The translations under genes were made by a program, and so were the position numbers. A DNA stretch of 64,000 nucleotides, taken from Leptodactylus fallax. Its lineage: Eukaryota > Chordata > Amphibia > Anura > Leptodactylidae. Below the pieces are notes generated by a model, which did not search any database, was not told where the DNA came from, and worked only from the letters and a program-made list of their open reading frames with translations. The DNA lies in assembly GCA_947044405.1 (NCBI GenBank), contig CAMRHE010000646.1, positions 521,001 through 585,000 of the forward strand, in the 5' to 3' direction. Position 1 is the stretch's first letter. The number at the start of each line of letters is the position of its first letter. Positions 10,075 through 21,400 of the stretch are shown here, piece after piece.

Positions 10075-12050
10075 GCAGTGATGTGTGGTGTGTGATGTCA
10101 CGATGTGTGGTGTGTGGTGTCACGATGTGTGGGTATGTGATGTCACGATGTGTGGTGTGCGATGTCACAATGTGTGGTGTGTGATGTCACGATGTGTGGT
10201 GTGCGATGTCACAATGTGTGGTGTGTGATGTCACGATGTGTGGTGTGCGATGTCACAATGTGTGGTGTGCGGATGTCACGATGTGTGGTGTGCGATGTCA
10301 CGATGTGTGGTATGTCATGTCACGATGTGTGGTATGTCATGTCACGATGTGTGGTGTGCGATGTCACGATGTGTGGTGTGCGATGTCACGATGTGTGGAG
10401 TGCGATGTCACGATGTGTGGTGTGCGATGTCACGATGTGTGGTGTGCGATGTCACGATGTGTGGAGTGTGATGTCACGATGTGTGGTATGTGATGTCACG
10501 ATGTGTGGTGTGCGATGTCACGATGTGTGGAGTGTGATGTCACGATGTGTGGTATGTCTTGTCACGATGTGTGGTGTGCGATGTCACGATGTGTGGTGTG
10601 TGATGTCACGATGTGTGGTGTGCGATGTCACGATGTGTGGTGTGCGATGTCACGATGTGTGGTATGTCATGTCACGATGTGTGGTATGTCATGTCACGAT
10701 GTGTGGTGTGCGATGTCACGATGTGTGGTGTGCGATGTCACGATGTGTGGTGTGCGATGTCACGATGTGTGGTGTGTGATGTCACGATGTGTGTTATGTC
10801 ATGTCACGATGTGTGGTGTGCGATGTCACGATGTGTGGTATGTGATGTCACGATGTGTGGTGTGCGATGTCATGATGTGTGGTGTGTGATGTCACGATGT
10901 GTGTTATGTCATGTCACGATGTGTGGTGTGCGATGTCACGATGTGTGGTATGTGATGTCACGATGTGTGGTGTGCGATGTCCACGATGTGTGGTGTGTGA
11001 TGTCACGGTGTGTGATGTTATGATGTGTGGTGTGCGATGTCACGATGTGTGGTGTGCGATGTCACGATGTGTGGTGTGCGATGTCACGATGTGTGGTGTG
11101 CGATGTCACGATGTGTGGTGTGCGATGTCACGATGTGTGGTGTGCGATCTCATGATGTGTGGTGTGTGATGTCACGATGTGTGGTGTGCGATGTCACGAT
11201 GTGTGGTGTGCGATGTGTGGTGTGTGATGTCACGGTGTGTGATGTTATGATGTGTGGTGTGTGATGTCACGGTGTGTGATGTTATGATGTGTGGTGTGCG
11301 ATGTCACGATGTGTGGTGTGCGATGTCACGATGTGTGGTGTGCGATGTCCACGATGTGTGGTGTGCGATGTCCACGATGTGTGGAGTGTGATGTCACGAT
11401 GTGTGGTGTGCGATGTCCACGATGTGTGGAGAGTGATGTCACGATGTGTGTTATGTCATGTCACGATGTGTGGTGTGCGATGTCACGATGTGTGGTGTGC
11501 GATGTCACGATGTGTGGAGTGTGATGTCACGATGTGTGGTATGTGATGTCACGGATGTGTGGTGTGCGATGTCATGATGTGTGGTGTGTGATGTCACGAT
11601 GTGTGGTGTGCGATGTCACGATGTGTGGTGTGTGATGTCACGATGTGTGGTGTGCGATGTCACGATGTGTGGAGTGTGATGTCACGATGTGTGGTGTGCG
11701 ATGTCACGATGTGTGGTGTGCGATGTCACGATGTGTGGTATGTGATGTCACGATGTGTGGTGTACGATGTCACGATGTGTGGAGAGTGATGTCACGATGT
11801 GTGTTATGTCATGTCACGATGTGTGGTGTGCGATGTCACGATGTGTGGTATGTCATGTCACGATGTGTGGTGTGTGATGTCACAATGTGTGGTATGTCAT
11901 GTCACGATGTGTGGTGTGCGATGTCACGATGTGTGGTGTGTGATGTCACGGTGTGTGATGTCACAATGTGTGGTGTGCGATGTGTGGTGTGTGATGTGCA
12001 GTGCGTGATGTGCGGTGTGCAATGTGTGGTGTGCGATGTGCACTGTGACG
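10075..12050. repeat. 22-bp minisatellite (about 90 copies)
   Basis: The unit contains GATGTCACGATGTGTGG followed by TGTGC, TATGT or AGTGT. It varies by single substitutions and a few 1-base indels (for example at 10981, 11347 and 11551). It starts at the beginning of intron 4 and becomes irregular after 11980. Because 22 is not a multiple of three, several interlocking frames appear open; they are not genes. Confidence 0.95.
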
Positions 12051-12174
12051 CCCTTCATGTGTCTCCTCACTTTCCTCCATTATATATATTTCCTCCACTG
12101 TGTTATGTCACGTGTGGCACGTCACTGCGCCATTTCTAATCACTGCCTGTGACATCAGTACTACAGGCCCAGTC
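12051..12174. other. Spacer between the 22-bp and 55-bp arrays
   Basis: This unique intronic sequence of about 120 bases lies between the two arrays. No gene signal is seen. Confidence 0.6.
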
Positions 12175-15100
12175 ACATCCAGAGCTGCAGTCACTATACT
12201 GATGTTACACCAGGTCTTATACCCCAGTCACACCCAGAGCTGCAGTCACTATACTGATGTTACATCAGGTCTTATACCCCAGTCACATCCAGAGCTGCAG
12301 TCACTATACTGATGTTACATCAGGTCTTATACCCCAGTCACATCCAGAGCTGCAGTCACTATACTGATGTTACATCAGGTCTTATACCCCAGTCACATCC
12401 AGAGCTGCAGTCACTATACTGATGTTACATCAGGTCTTATACCCCAGTCACATCCAGAGCTGCAGTCACTATACTGATGTTACATCAGGTCTTATACCCC
12501 AGTCACATCCAGAGCTGCAGTCACTATACTGATGTTACATCAGGTCTTATACCCCAGTCACACCCAGAGCTGCAGTCACTATACTGATGTTACATCAGGT
12601 CTTATACCCCAGTCACACCCAGAGCTGCAGTCACTATACTGATGTTACATCAGGTCTTATACTCCAGTCACACCCAGGGCTGCAGTCACTATACTGATGT
12701 TACATCAGGTCTTATACCCCAGTCACACCCAGAGCTGCAGTCACTATACTGATGTTACATCACGTCTTATACCCCAGTCACACCCAGAGCTGCAGTCACT
12801 ATACTGATGTTACATCAGGTCTTATACCCCAGTCACACCCAGAGCTGCAGTCACTATACTGATGTTACACCAGGTCTTATACCCCAGTCACACCCAGAGC
12901 TGCAGTCACTATACTGATGTTACATCAGGTCTTATACCCCAGTCACATCCAGAGCTGCAGTCACTATACTGATGTTACATCAGGTCTTATACCCCAGTCA
13001 CATCCAGAGCTGCAGTCACTATACTGATGTTACATCAGGTCTTATACCCCAGTCACATCCAGAGCTGCAGTCACTATACTGATGTTACATCAGGTCTTAT
13101 ACCCCAGTCACACCCAGAGCTGCAGTCACTATACTGATGTTACATCAGGTCTTATACCCCAGTCACATCCAGAGCTGCAGTCACTATACTGATGTTACAT
13201 CAGGTCTTATACCCCAGTCACACCCAGAGCTGCAGTCACTATACTGATGTTACATCAGGTCTTATACCCCAGTCACATCCAGAGCTGCAGTCACTATACT
13301 GATGTTACATCAGGTCTTATACCCCAGTCACACCCAGAGCTGCAGTCACTATACTGATGTTACATCAGGTCTTATACCCCAGTCACACCCAGAGCTGCAG
13401 TCACTATACTGATGTTACATCAGGTCTTATACCCCAGTCACATCCAGAGCTGCAGTCACTATACTGATGTTACATCAGGTCTTATACCCCAGTCACACCC
13501 AGAGCTGCTCACTATACTAGACACATCTTATACCCCAGTCACACCCAGAGCTGCAGTCACTATACTGATGTTACATCAGGTCTTATACCCCAGTCACATC
13601 CAGAGCTGCAGTCACTATACTGATGTTACATCAGGTCTTATACCCCACACACCAACCATCACTATACCACACAACCCCAGTCACATCCAGAGCTGCGGTC
13701 ACTATACTGATGTTACATCAGGTCTTATACCCCAGTCACATCCAGAGCTGCGGTCACTATACTGATGTTACATCAGGTCTTATACCCCAGTCACATCCAG
13801 AGCTGCAGTCACTATACTGATGTTACATCAGGTCTTATACCCCAGTCACATCCAGAGCTGCGGTCACTATACTGATGTTACATCAGGTCTTATACCCCAG
13901 TCACATCCAGAGCTGCGGTCACTATACTGATGTTACATCAGGTCTTATACCCCAGTCACACCCAGAGCTGCAGTCACTATACTGATGTTACATCAGGTCT
14001 TATACCCCAGTCACACCCAGAGCTGCAGTCACTATACTGATGTTACATCAGGTCTTATACCCCAGTCACACCCAGAGCTGCAGTCACTATACTGATGTTA
14101 CATCAGGTCTTATACCCCAGTCACAGCCAGAGCTGCAGTCACTATACTGATGTTACATCAGGTCTTATACCCCAGTCACACCCAGAGCTGCAGTCACTAT
14201 ACTGATGTTACATCAGGTCTTATACCCCAGTCACATCCAGAGCTGCAGTCACTATACTGATGTTACATCAGGTCTTATACCCCAGTCACACCCAGAGCTG
14301 CAGTCACTATACTGATGTTACATCAGGTCTTATACCCCAGTCACATCCAGAGCTGCAGTCACTATACTGATGTTACATCAGGTCTTATACCCCAGTCACA
14401 TCCAGAGCTGCAGTCACTATACTGATGTTACATCAGGTCTTATACCCCAGTCACATCCAGAGCTGCAGTCACTATACTGATGTTACATCAGGTCTTATAC
14501 CCCAGTCACACCCAGAGCTGCAGTCACTATACTGATGTTACATCAGGTCTTATACCCCAGTCACATCCAGAGCTGCAGTCACTATACTGATGTTACATCA
14601 GGTCTTATACCCCAGTCACATCCAGAGCTGCAGTCACTATACTGATGTTACATCAGGTCTTATACCCCAGTCACACCCAGAGCTGCAGTCACTATACTGA
14701 TGTTACATCAGGTCTTATACCCCAGTCACATCCAGAGCTGCAGTCACTATACTGATGTTACATCAGGTCTTATACCCCAGTCACACCCAGAGCTGCAGTC
14801 ACTATACTGATGTTACATCAGGTCTTATACCCCAGTCACACCCAGAGCTGCAGTCACTATACTGATGTTACATCAGGTCTTATACCCCAGTCACACCCAG
14901 AGCTGCAGTCACTATACTGATGTTACATCAGGTCTTATACCCCAGTCACACCCAGAGCTGCAGTCACTATACTGATGTTACATCAGGTCTTATACCCCAG
15001 TCACATCCAGAGCTGCAGTCACTATACTGATGTTACATCAGGTCTTATACCCCAGTCACACCCAGAGCTGCAGTCACTATACTGATGTTACATCAGGTCT

Positions 15101-17650
15101 TATACCCCAGTCACACCCAGAGCTGCAGTCACTATACTGATGTTACATCAGGTCTTATACCCCAGTCACACCCAGAGCTGCAGTCACTATACTGATGTTA
15201 CATCAGGTCTTATACCCCAGTCACATCCAGAGCTGCAGTCACTATACTGATGTTACATCAGGTCTTATACCCCAGTCACATCCAGAGCTGCAGTCACTAT
15301 ACTGATGTTACATCAGGTCTTATACCCCAGTCACACCCAGAGCTGCAGTCACTATACTGATGTTACATCAGGTCTTATACCCCAGTCACATCCAGAGCTG
15401 CAGTCACTATACTGATGTTACATCAGGTCTTATACCCCAGTCACATCCAGAGCTGCAGTCACTATACTGATGTTACATCAGGTCTTATACCCCAGTCACA
15501 CCCAGAGCTGCAGTCACTATACTGATGTTACATCAGGTCTTATACCCCAGTCACATCCAGAGCTGCAGTCACTATACTGATGTTACATCAGGTCTTATAC
15601 CCCAGTCACACCCAGAGCTGCAGTCACTATACTGATGTTATATCAGGTCTTATACCCCAGTCACACCCAGAGCTGCAGTCACTATACTGATGTTACATCA
15701 GGTCTTATACCCCAGTCACATCCAGAGCTGCAGTCACTATACTGATGTTACATCAGGTCTTATACCCCAGTCACATCCAGAGCTGCAGTCACTATACTGA
15801 TGTTACATCAGGTCTTATACCCCAGTCACATCCAGAGCTGCAGTCACTATACTGATGTTACATCAGGTCTTATACCCCAGTCACATCCAGAGCTGCAGTC
15901 ACTATACTGATGTTACATCAGGTCTTATACCCCAGTCACATCCAGAGCTGCAGTCACTATACTGATGTTACATCAGGTCTTATACCCCAGTCACATCCAG
16001 AGCTGCAGTCACTATACTGATGTTACATCAGGTCTTATACCCCAGTCACACCCAGAGCTGCAGTCACTATACTGATGTTACATCAGGTCTTATACCCCAG
16101 TCACACCCAGAGCCACCCTTACACAATACCCCCCACACCCATGCAGTCACTATACTGATGTTACATCAGGTCTTATACCCCAGTCACACCCAGAGCTGCA
16201 GTCACTATACTGATGTTATATCAGGTCTTATACCCCAGTCACACCCAGAGCTGCAGTCACTATACTGATGTTACATCAGGTCTTATACCCCAGTCACATC
16301 CAGAGCTGCAGTCACTATACTGATGTTACATCAGGTCTTATACCCCAGTCACATCCAGAGCTGCAGTCACTATACTGATGTTACATCAGGTCTTATACCC
16401 CAGTCACATCCAGAGCTGCAGTCACTATACTGATGTTACATCAGGTCTTATACCCCAGTCACACCCAGAGCTGCAGTCACTATACTGATGTTACATCAGG
16501 TCTTATACCCCAGTCACATCCAGAGCTGCAGTCACTATACTGATGTTACATCAGGTCTTATACCCCAGTCACATCCAGAGCTGCAGTCACTATACTGATG
16601 TTACATCAGGTCTTATACCCCAGTCACACCCAGAGCTGCTGAGTCACTATACTGATGTTACATCAGGTCTTATACCCCAGTCACAGCCAGAGCTGCAGTC
16701 ACTATACTGATGTTACATCAGGTCTTATACCCCAGTCACATCCAGAGCTGCAGTCACTATACTGATGTTACATCAGGTCTTATACCCCAGTCACACCCAG
16801 AGCTGCAGTCACTATACTGATGTTACATCAGGTCTTATACCCCCAGTCACACCCAGAGCTGCAGTCACTATACTGATGTTACATCAGGTCTTATACCCCA
16901 GTCACATCCAGAGCTGCAGTCACTATACTGATGTTACATCAGGTCTTATACCCCAGTCACATCCAGAGCTGCAGTCACTATACTGATGTTACATCAGGTC
17001 TTATACCCCAGTCACATCCAGAGCTGCAGTCACTATACTGATGTTACATCAGGTCTTATACCCCAGTCACATCCAGAGCTGCAGTCACTATACTGATGTT
17101 ACATCAGGTCTTATACCCCAGTCACATCCAGAGCTGCAGTCACTATACTGATGTTACATCAGGTCTTATACCCCAGTCACATCCAGAGCTGCAGTCACTA
17201 TACTGATGTTACATCAGGTCTTATACCCCAGTCACACCCAGAGCTGCAGTCACTATACTGATGTTACATCAGGTCTTATACCCCAGTCACACCCAGAGCT
17301 GCAGTCACTATACTGATGTTACATCAGGTCTTATACCCCAGTCACACCCAGAGCTGCAGTCACTATACTGATGTTACATCAGGTCTTATACCCCAGTCAC
17401 ACCCAGAGCTGCAGTCACTATACTGATGTTACATCAGGTCTTATACCCCAGTCACACCCAGAGCTGCAGTCACTATACTGATGTTACATCAGGTCTTATA
17501 CCCCAGTCACAGCCAGAGCTGCAGTCACTATACTGATGTTACATCAGGTCTTATACCCCAGTCACATCCAGAGCTGCAGTCACTATACTGATGTTACATC
17601 AGGTCTTATACCCCAGTCACACCCAGAGCTGCAGTCACTATACTGATGTT
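12175..17650. repeat. 55-bp minisatellite (about 100 copies)
   Basis: The unit joins CAGTCACATCCAGAGCTGCA, GTCACTATACTGATGTTACA and TCAGGTCTTATACCC. The commonest variation is CACATCC against CACACCC. Two short interruptions (13505-13550 and 13648-13680) and one at 16110-16145 break the register. The array is very homogeneous, suggesting recent expansion. Its 3' end grades into diverged single copies at 17640-17790. The core is shared, inverted, with the 39-bp array at 24512. Confidence 0.95.
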
Positions 17651-17800
17651 ACACCAGGTATTATACTCCAGTCACCTCTAGAGCTGCAGTCACTATTCTG
17701 CTGCAGGTCTTATACTCCAGTCACATCTAGAGCTGCAGTCACTATTCTGCGGCAGGTCTTATACTCCAGTCACATCTAGAGCTGCAGTCACAATACTGAT
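17651..17800 (+). repeat. Diverged copies of the dispersed core repeat
   Basis: Three imperfect copies carry CTTATACTCCAGTCACATCT followed by AGAGCTGCAGTCACTATTCT. They look like the ancestral, unexpanded form of the 55-bp unit and lead into the acceptor region of exon 5. Confidence 0.7.
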
Positions 17801-17876
17801 TCTGCTGGTCGCACCCAAGAGCTGCAGGCGGTGGCCTCTTCCTGTGATGATATTCTATGTGTTTCTCTACTGGCAG

Positions 17877-17998
17877 AGAGCAGGAGAGCCTGGAGTCGGC
17901 CCCGGAGCAGGAGCAGCTGCCCCAGATCCTGGAGGAGCTCCGAGATGCCCTGGTGGCCCCTGGGACCCCAATTGCCAGATTCCAGATCAAAGTGAAAG
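17877..17998 (+). CDS. OBSCN: OBSCN exon 5: linker and first strand of an Ig domain
   Basis: The acceptor CTACTGGCAG ends at 17876 and the donor GTAAAA is at 17999. The translation runs REQESLESAPEQEQLPQILE then ELRDALVAPGTPIARFQIKV, matching the glutamate-rich linker and the APGTRLAKFQLKVKG strand I recall from mammalian obscurin. It enters in phase 2 and exits in phase 1. The Ig domain it opens is completed by exon 6. Confidence 0.93.
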
Positions 17999-18189
17999 GT
18001 AAAAAGTGAAAATCTGGCTGCTTGTTCTGTACAGCAGATCTGTACCTGGAGATCAGCGGTGATGCTTTGTGTGTGCCGCTTCTCACTTGTGCTGACATGT
18101 TGCATCCTGCTGAGTCGGCTGTGTGGGCTGTCATGTGGGCGGACACTTTACAATGCCCCATATACTAACTGTAGACCCTTCTTGTCTAG

Positions 18190-18387
18190 GATTTCCTCGC
18201 CCACGGGTCTACTGGTTTAAGGATGGACAGCCGCTCCACCCCTCAGAGCGGATCCTGGTGACCCATAAGAGGAAGGTGTTCTCCCTGGAGATCCTCAACG
18301 TGACCAGAGAGGACGCCGGCGAATATTCCACGTACATCAGTAACTCTACTGGATCGGCGTATTCCTCCGCCAGACTAACGGTGAAAG
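18190..18387 (+). CDS. OBSCN: OBSCN exon 6: remainder of an Ig domain
   Basis: The acceptor CTTGTCTAG ends at 18189 and the donor GTAAGG is at 18388. The translation contains RVYWFKDGQPLHPSERI, FSLEILNVTREDAGEYSTYI and SSARLTVKG. The Ig tryptophan is present in VYWFKDG, but the second canonical cysteine is replaced (EYSTYISN), as it is in mammalian obscurin (QYAAYISN). It is in phase 1 at both ends. The reading frame stays open through the donor into the downstream 45-bp array up to about 19244. Confidence 0.93.
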
Positions 18388-18479
18388 GTAAGGATACATA
18401 TTATTACTGGTGTATGAGCAGCACTACACTGTGCCCTGATCCTGGCGATCACAGCGATCACTACAGCATGGTTTACTCA

Positions 18480-21400
18480 TGTCTGTTCTGTGTAGTTAGG
18501 TCATGTATGTGGATAGATTGGTCATGTCTGCTCTGTGTGGGCGGGTCCTGTATGGGAATAGATTGGTCATCTCTGCTCTGTGTGGGCGTGTCCTGTACGT
18601 GGATGGATTGGTCATGTCTGCTCTGTGTGGGCGGGTCCTGTATGTGGATAGATTGGTCATGTCTGCTCTGTGTGGGCGGGTCCTGTATGTGGATAGATTG
18701 GTCATGTCTGCTCTGTGTGGGCGGGTCCTGTATGTGGATAGATTGGTCATGTCTGCTCTGTGTGGGCGGGTCCTGTATGGGGATAGATTGGTCATCTCTG
18801 CTCTGTGTGGGCGTGTCCTGTACGTGGATGGATTGGTCATGTCTGCTCTGTGTGGGCGGGTCCTGTACGGTGATAGATTGGTCATGTCTGTTCTGTGTGG
18901 TTAGGTTCTCTATGGGGATATATTGGTCATGTCTGTTCTGTGTGGTTAGGTCCTCTATGGGGATAGATTGGTTATGTCTGCTCTGTGTGGACGTGTCCTG
19001 TATGGGGATAGATTGGTCATGTCTGCTCTGTGTGGGCGTGTCCTGTATGTGGATAGATTGGTCACGTCTGCTCTGTGTGGGAGGGTCCTATATGTGGATG
19101 GATTGGTCATGTCTGCTCTGTGTGGGCGGGTCCTGTATGTGGACAGATTGGTCATATCTGCTCTGTGTGGGCGGGTCCTGTATGTGGACAGATTGGTCAT
19201 GTCTGCTCTGTGTGGGTGGGTCCTGTATGGGGATAGATTGGTGATGTCTGCTCTGTGTGGGCGGGTCCTGTATGTGGATAGATTGGTCATGTCTGCTCTG
19301 TGTGGTTAGGTCCTGTATGTGGATACATTGGTCATGTCTGCTCTGTGTGCGCAGGTCCTGTATGAGGATAGATTGGTCATGTCTGCTCTGTGTGGGTGGG
19401 TCCTGTATGGGGATAGATTGGTCATGTCTGCTCTGTGTGGGCGGGTCCTGTATGTGGATACATTGGTCATGTCTGCTCTGTGTGCGCAGGTCCTGTATGG
19501 GGATAGATTGGTCATGTCTGCTCTGTGTGGGCGGGTCTTGTATGTGGATACATTGGTCATGTCTGCTCTGTGTGGGCGGGTCCTGTATGGGGATAGATTG
19601 GTCACGTCTGCTATGTGTGGGCGGGTCCTGTATGTTTATAGATTGGTCATGTCTGCTCTGTGTGGGCGGGTCCTGTACGGTGATAGATTGGTCATGTCTG
19701 CTCTGTGTGGTTAGGTCCTCTATGGGCATAGATTGGTCATGTCTGTTCTGTGTGGTTAGGTCCTCTATGGGGATAGATTGGTTATGTCTGCTCTGTGTGG
19801 ACGTGTCCTGTATGGGGATAGATTGGTCATGTCTGCTCTGTGTGGGCGTGTCCTGTATGTGGATAGATTGGTCACGTCTGCTCTGTGTGGGTGGGTCCTA
19901 TATGTGGATGGATTGGTCATGTCTGCTCTGTGTGGGCGGGTCCTGTATGTGGACAGATTGGTCATATCTGCTCTGTGTGGGCGGGTCCTGTATGTGGACA
20001 GATTGGTCATGTCTGCTCTGTGTGGGTGGGTCCTGTATGGGGATAGATTGGTGATGTCTGCTCTGTGTGGGCGGGTCCTGTATGTGGATAGATTGGTCAT
20101 GTCTGCTCTGTGTGGTTAGGTCCTGTATGTGGATACATTGGTCATGTCTGCTCTGTGTGCGCAGGTCCTGTATGAGGATAGATTGGTCATGTCTGCTCTG
20201 TGTGGGTGGGTCCTGTATGGGGATAGATTGGTCATGTCTGCTCTGTGTGCGCAAGTCCTGTATGTGGATACATTGGCAGCGCTCGGTGCGCAAGCCGTAT
20301 GTGGATACATTGGTCATGTCTGCTCTGTGTGCGCAGGTCCTGTATGGGGATAGATTGGTCATGTCTGCTCTGTGTGGGCGGGTCTTGTACGTGGATAGAT
20401 TGGTCATGTCTGCTCTGTGTGGGTGGGTCCTGTATGGGGATAGATTGGTCACGTCTGCTATGTGTGGGCGGGTCCTGTATGTTTATAGATTGGTCATGTC
20501 TGCTCTGTGTGGGCGGGTCCTGTACGGTGATAGATTGGTCATGTCTGCTCTGTGTGGTTAGGTCCTCTATGGGCATAGATTGGTCATGTCTGTTCTGTGT
20601 GGTTAGGTCCTCTATGGGGATAGATTGGTTATGTCTGCTCTGTGTGGACGTGTCCTGTATGGGGATAGATTGGTCATGTCTGCTCTGTGTGGGCGTGTCC
20701 TGTATGTGGATAGATTGGTCACGTCTGCTCTGTGTGGGTGGGTCCTATATGTGGATGGATTGGTCATGTCTGCTCTGTGTGGGCGGGTCCTGTATGTGGA
20801 CAGATTGGTCATATCTGCTCTGTGTGGGCGGGTCCTGTATGTGGACAGATTGGTCATGTCTGCTCTGTCTGGGTGGGTCCTGTATGGGGATAGATTGGTC
20901 ATGTCTGCTCTGTGTGGGCGGGTCCTGTATGTGGATAGATTGGTCATGTCTGCTCTGTGTGGTTAGGTCCTGTATGTGGATACATTGGTCATGTCTGCTC
21001 TGTGTGGCGGGGGGGGGGGGGGGGGGGTCCTGTATGGGGATAGATTGGTCATGGCTGCTCTGTGTGTGTGGGTCCTGTATGGGGATAGATTGGTCATGTC
21101 TGCTCTGTGTGCGCAAGTCCTGTATGTGGATACATTGGTCATGTCTGCTCTGTGTGCGCAGGTCCTGTATGTGGATAGATTGGTCATGTCTGCTCTGTGT
21201 GGGCGGGTCCTGTATGGGGATAGATTGGTCATGTCTGCTCTGTGTGGGCGGGTCTTGTATGGGTGGATAGATTGGTCATGTCTGCTCTGTGTGGGCGTCT
21301 CCTGTATGTGGATAGATTGGTCATGTCTGCTCTGTGTGGGTGGGTCCTGTATGTGGACAGATTGGTCATGTCTGCTCTGTGTGGGCAGGTCCTGTATGTG

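Noticed and set aside
10150..12139. Cysteine-rich repeat protein
   Set aside because: Product of a 22-bp minisatellite read in successive frames, with frame jumps at each unit.
12175..17650. CRISPR-like array
   Set aside because: The repeats are head-to-tail with no unique spacers, and the setting is a vertebrate intron.
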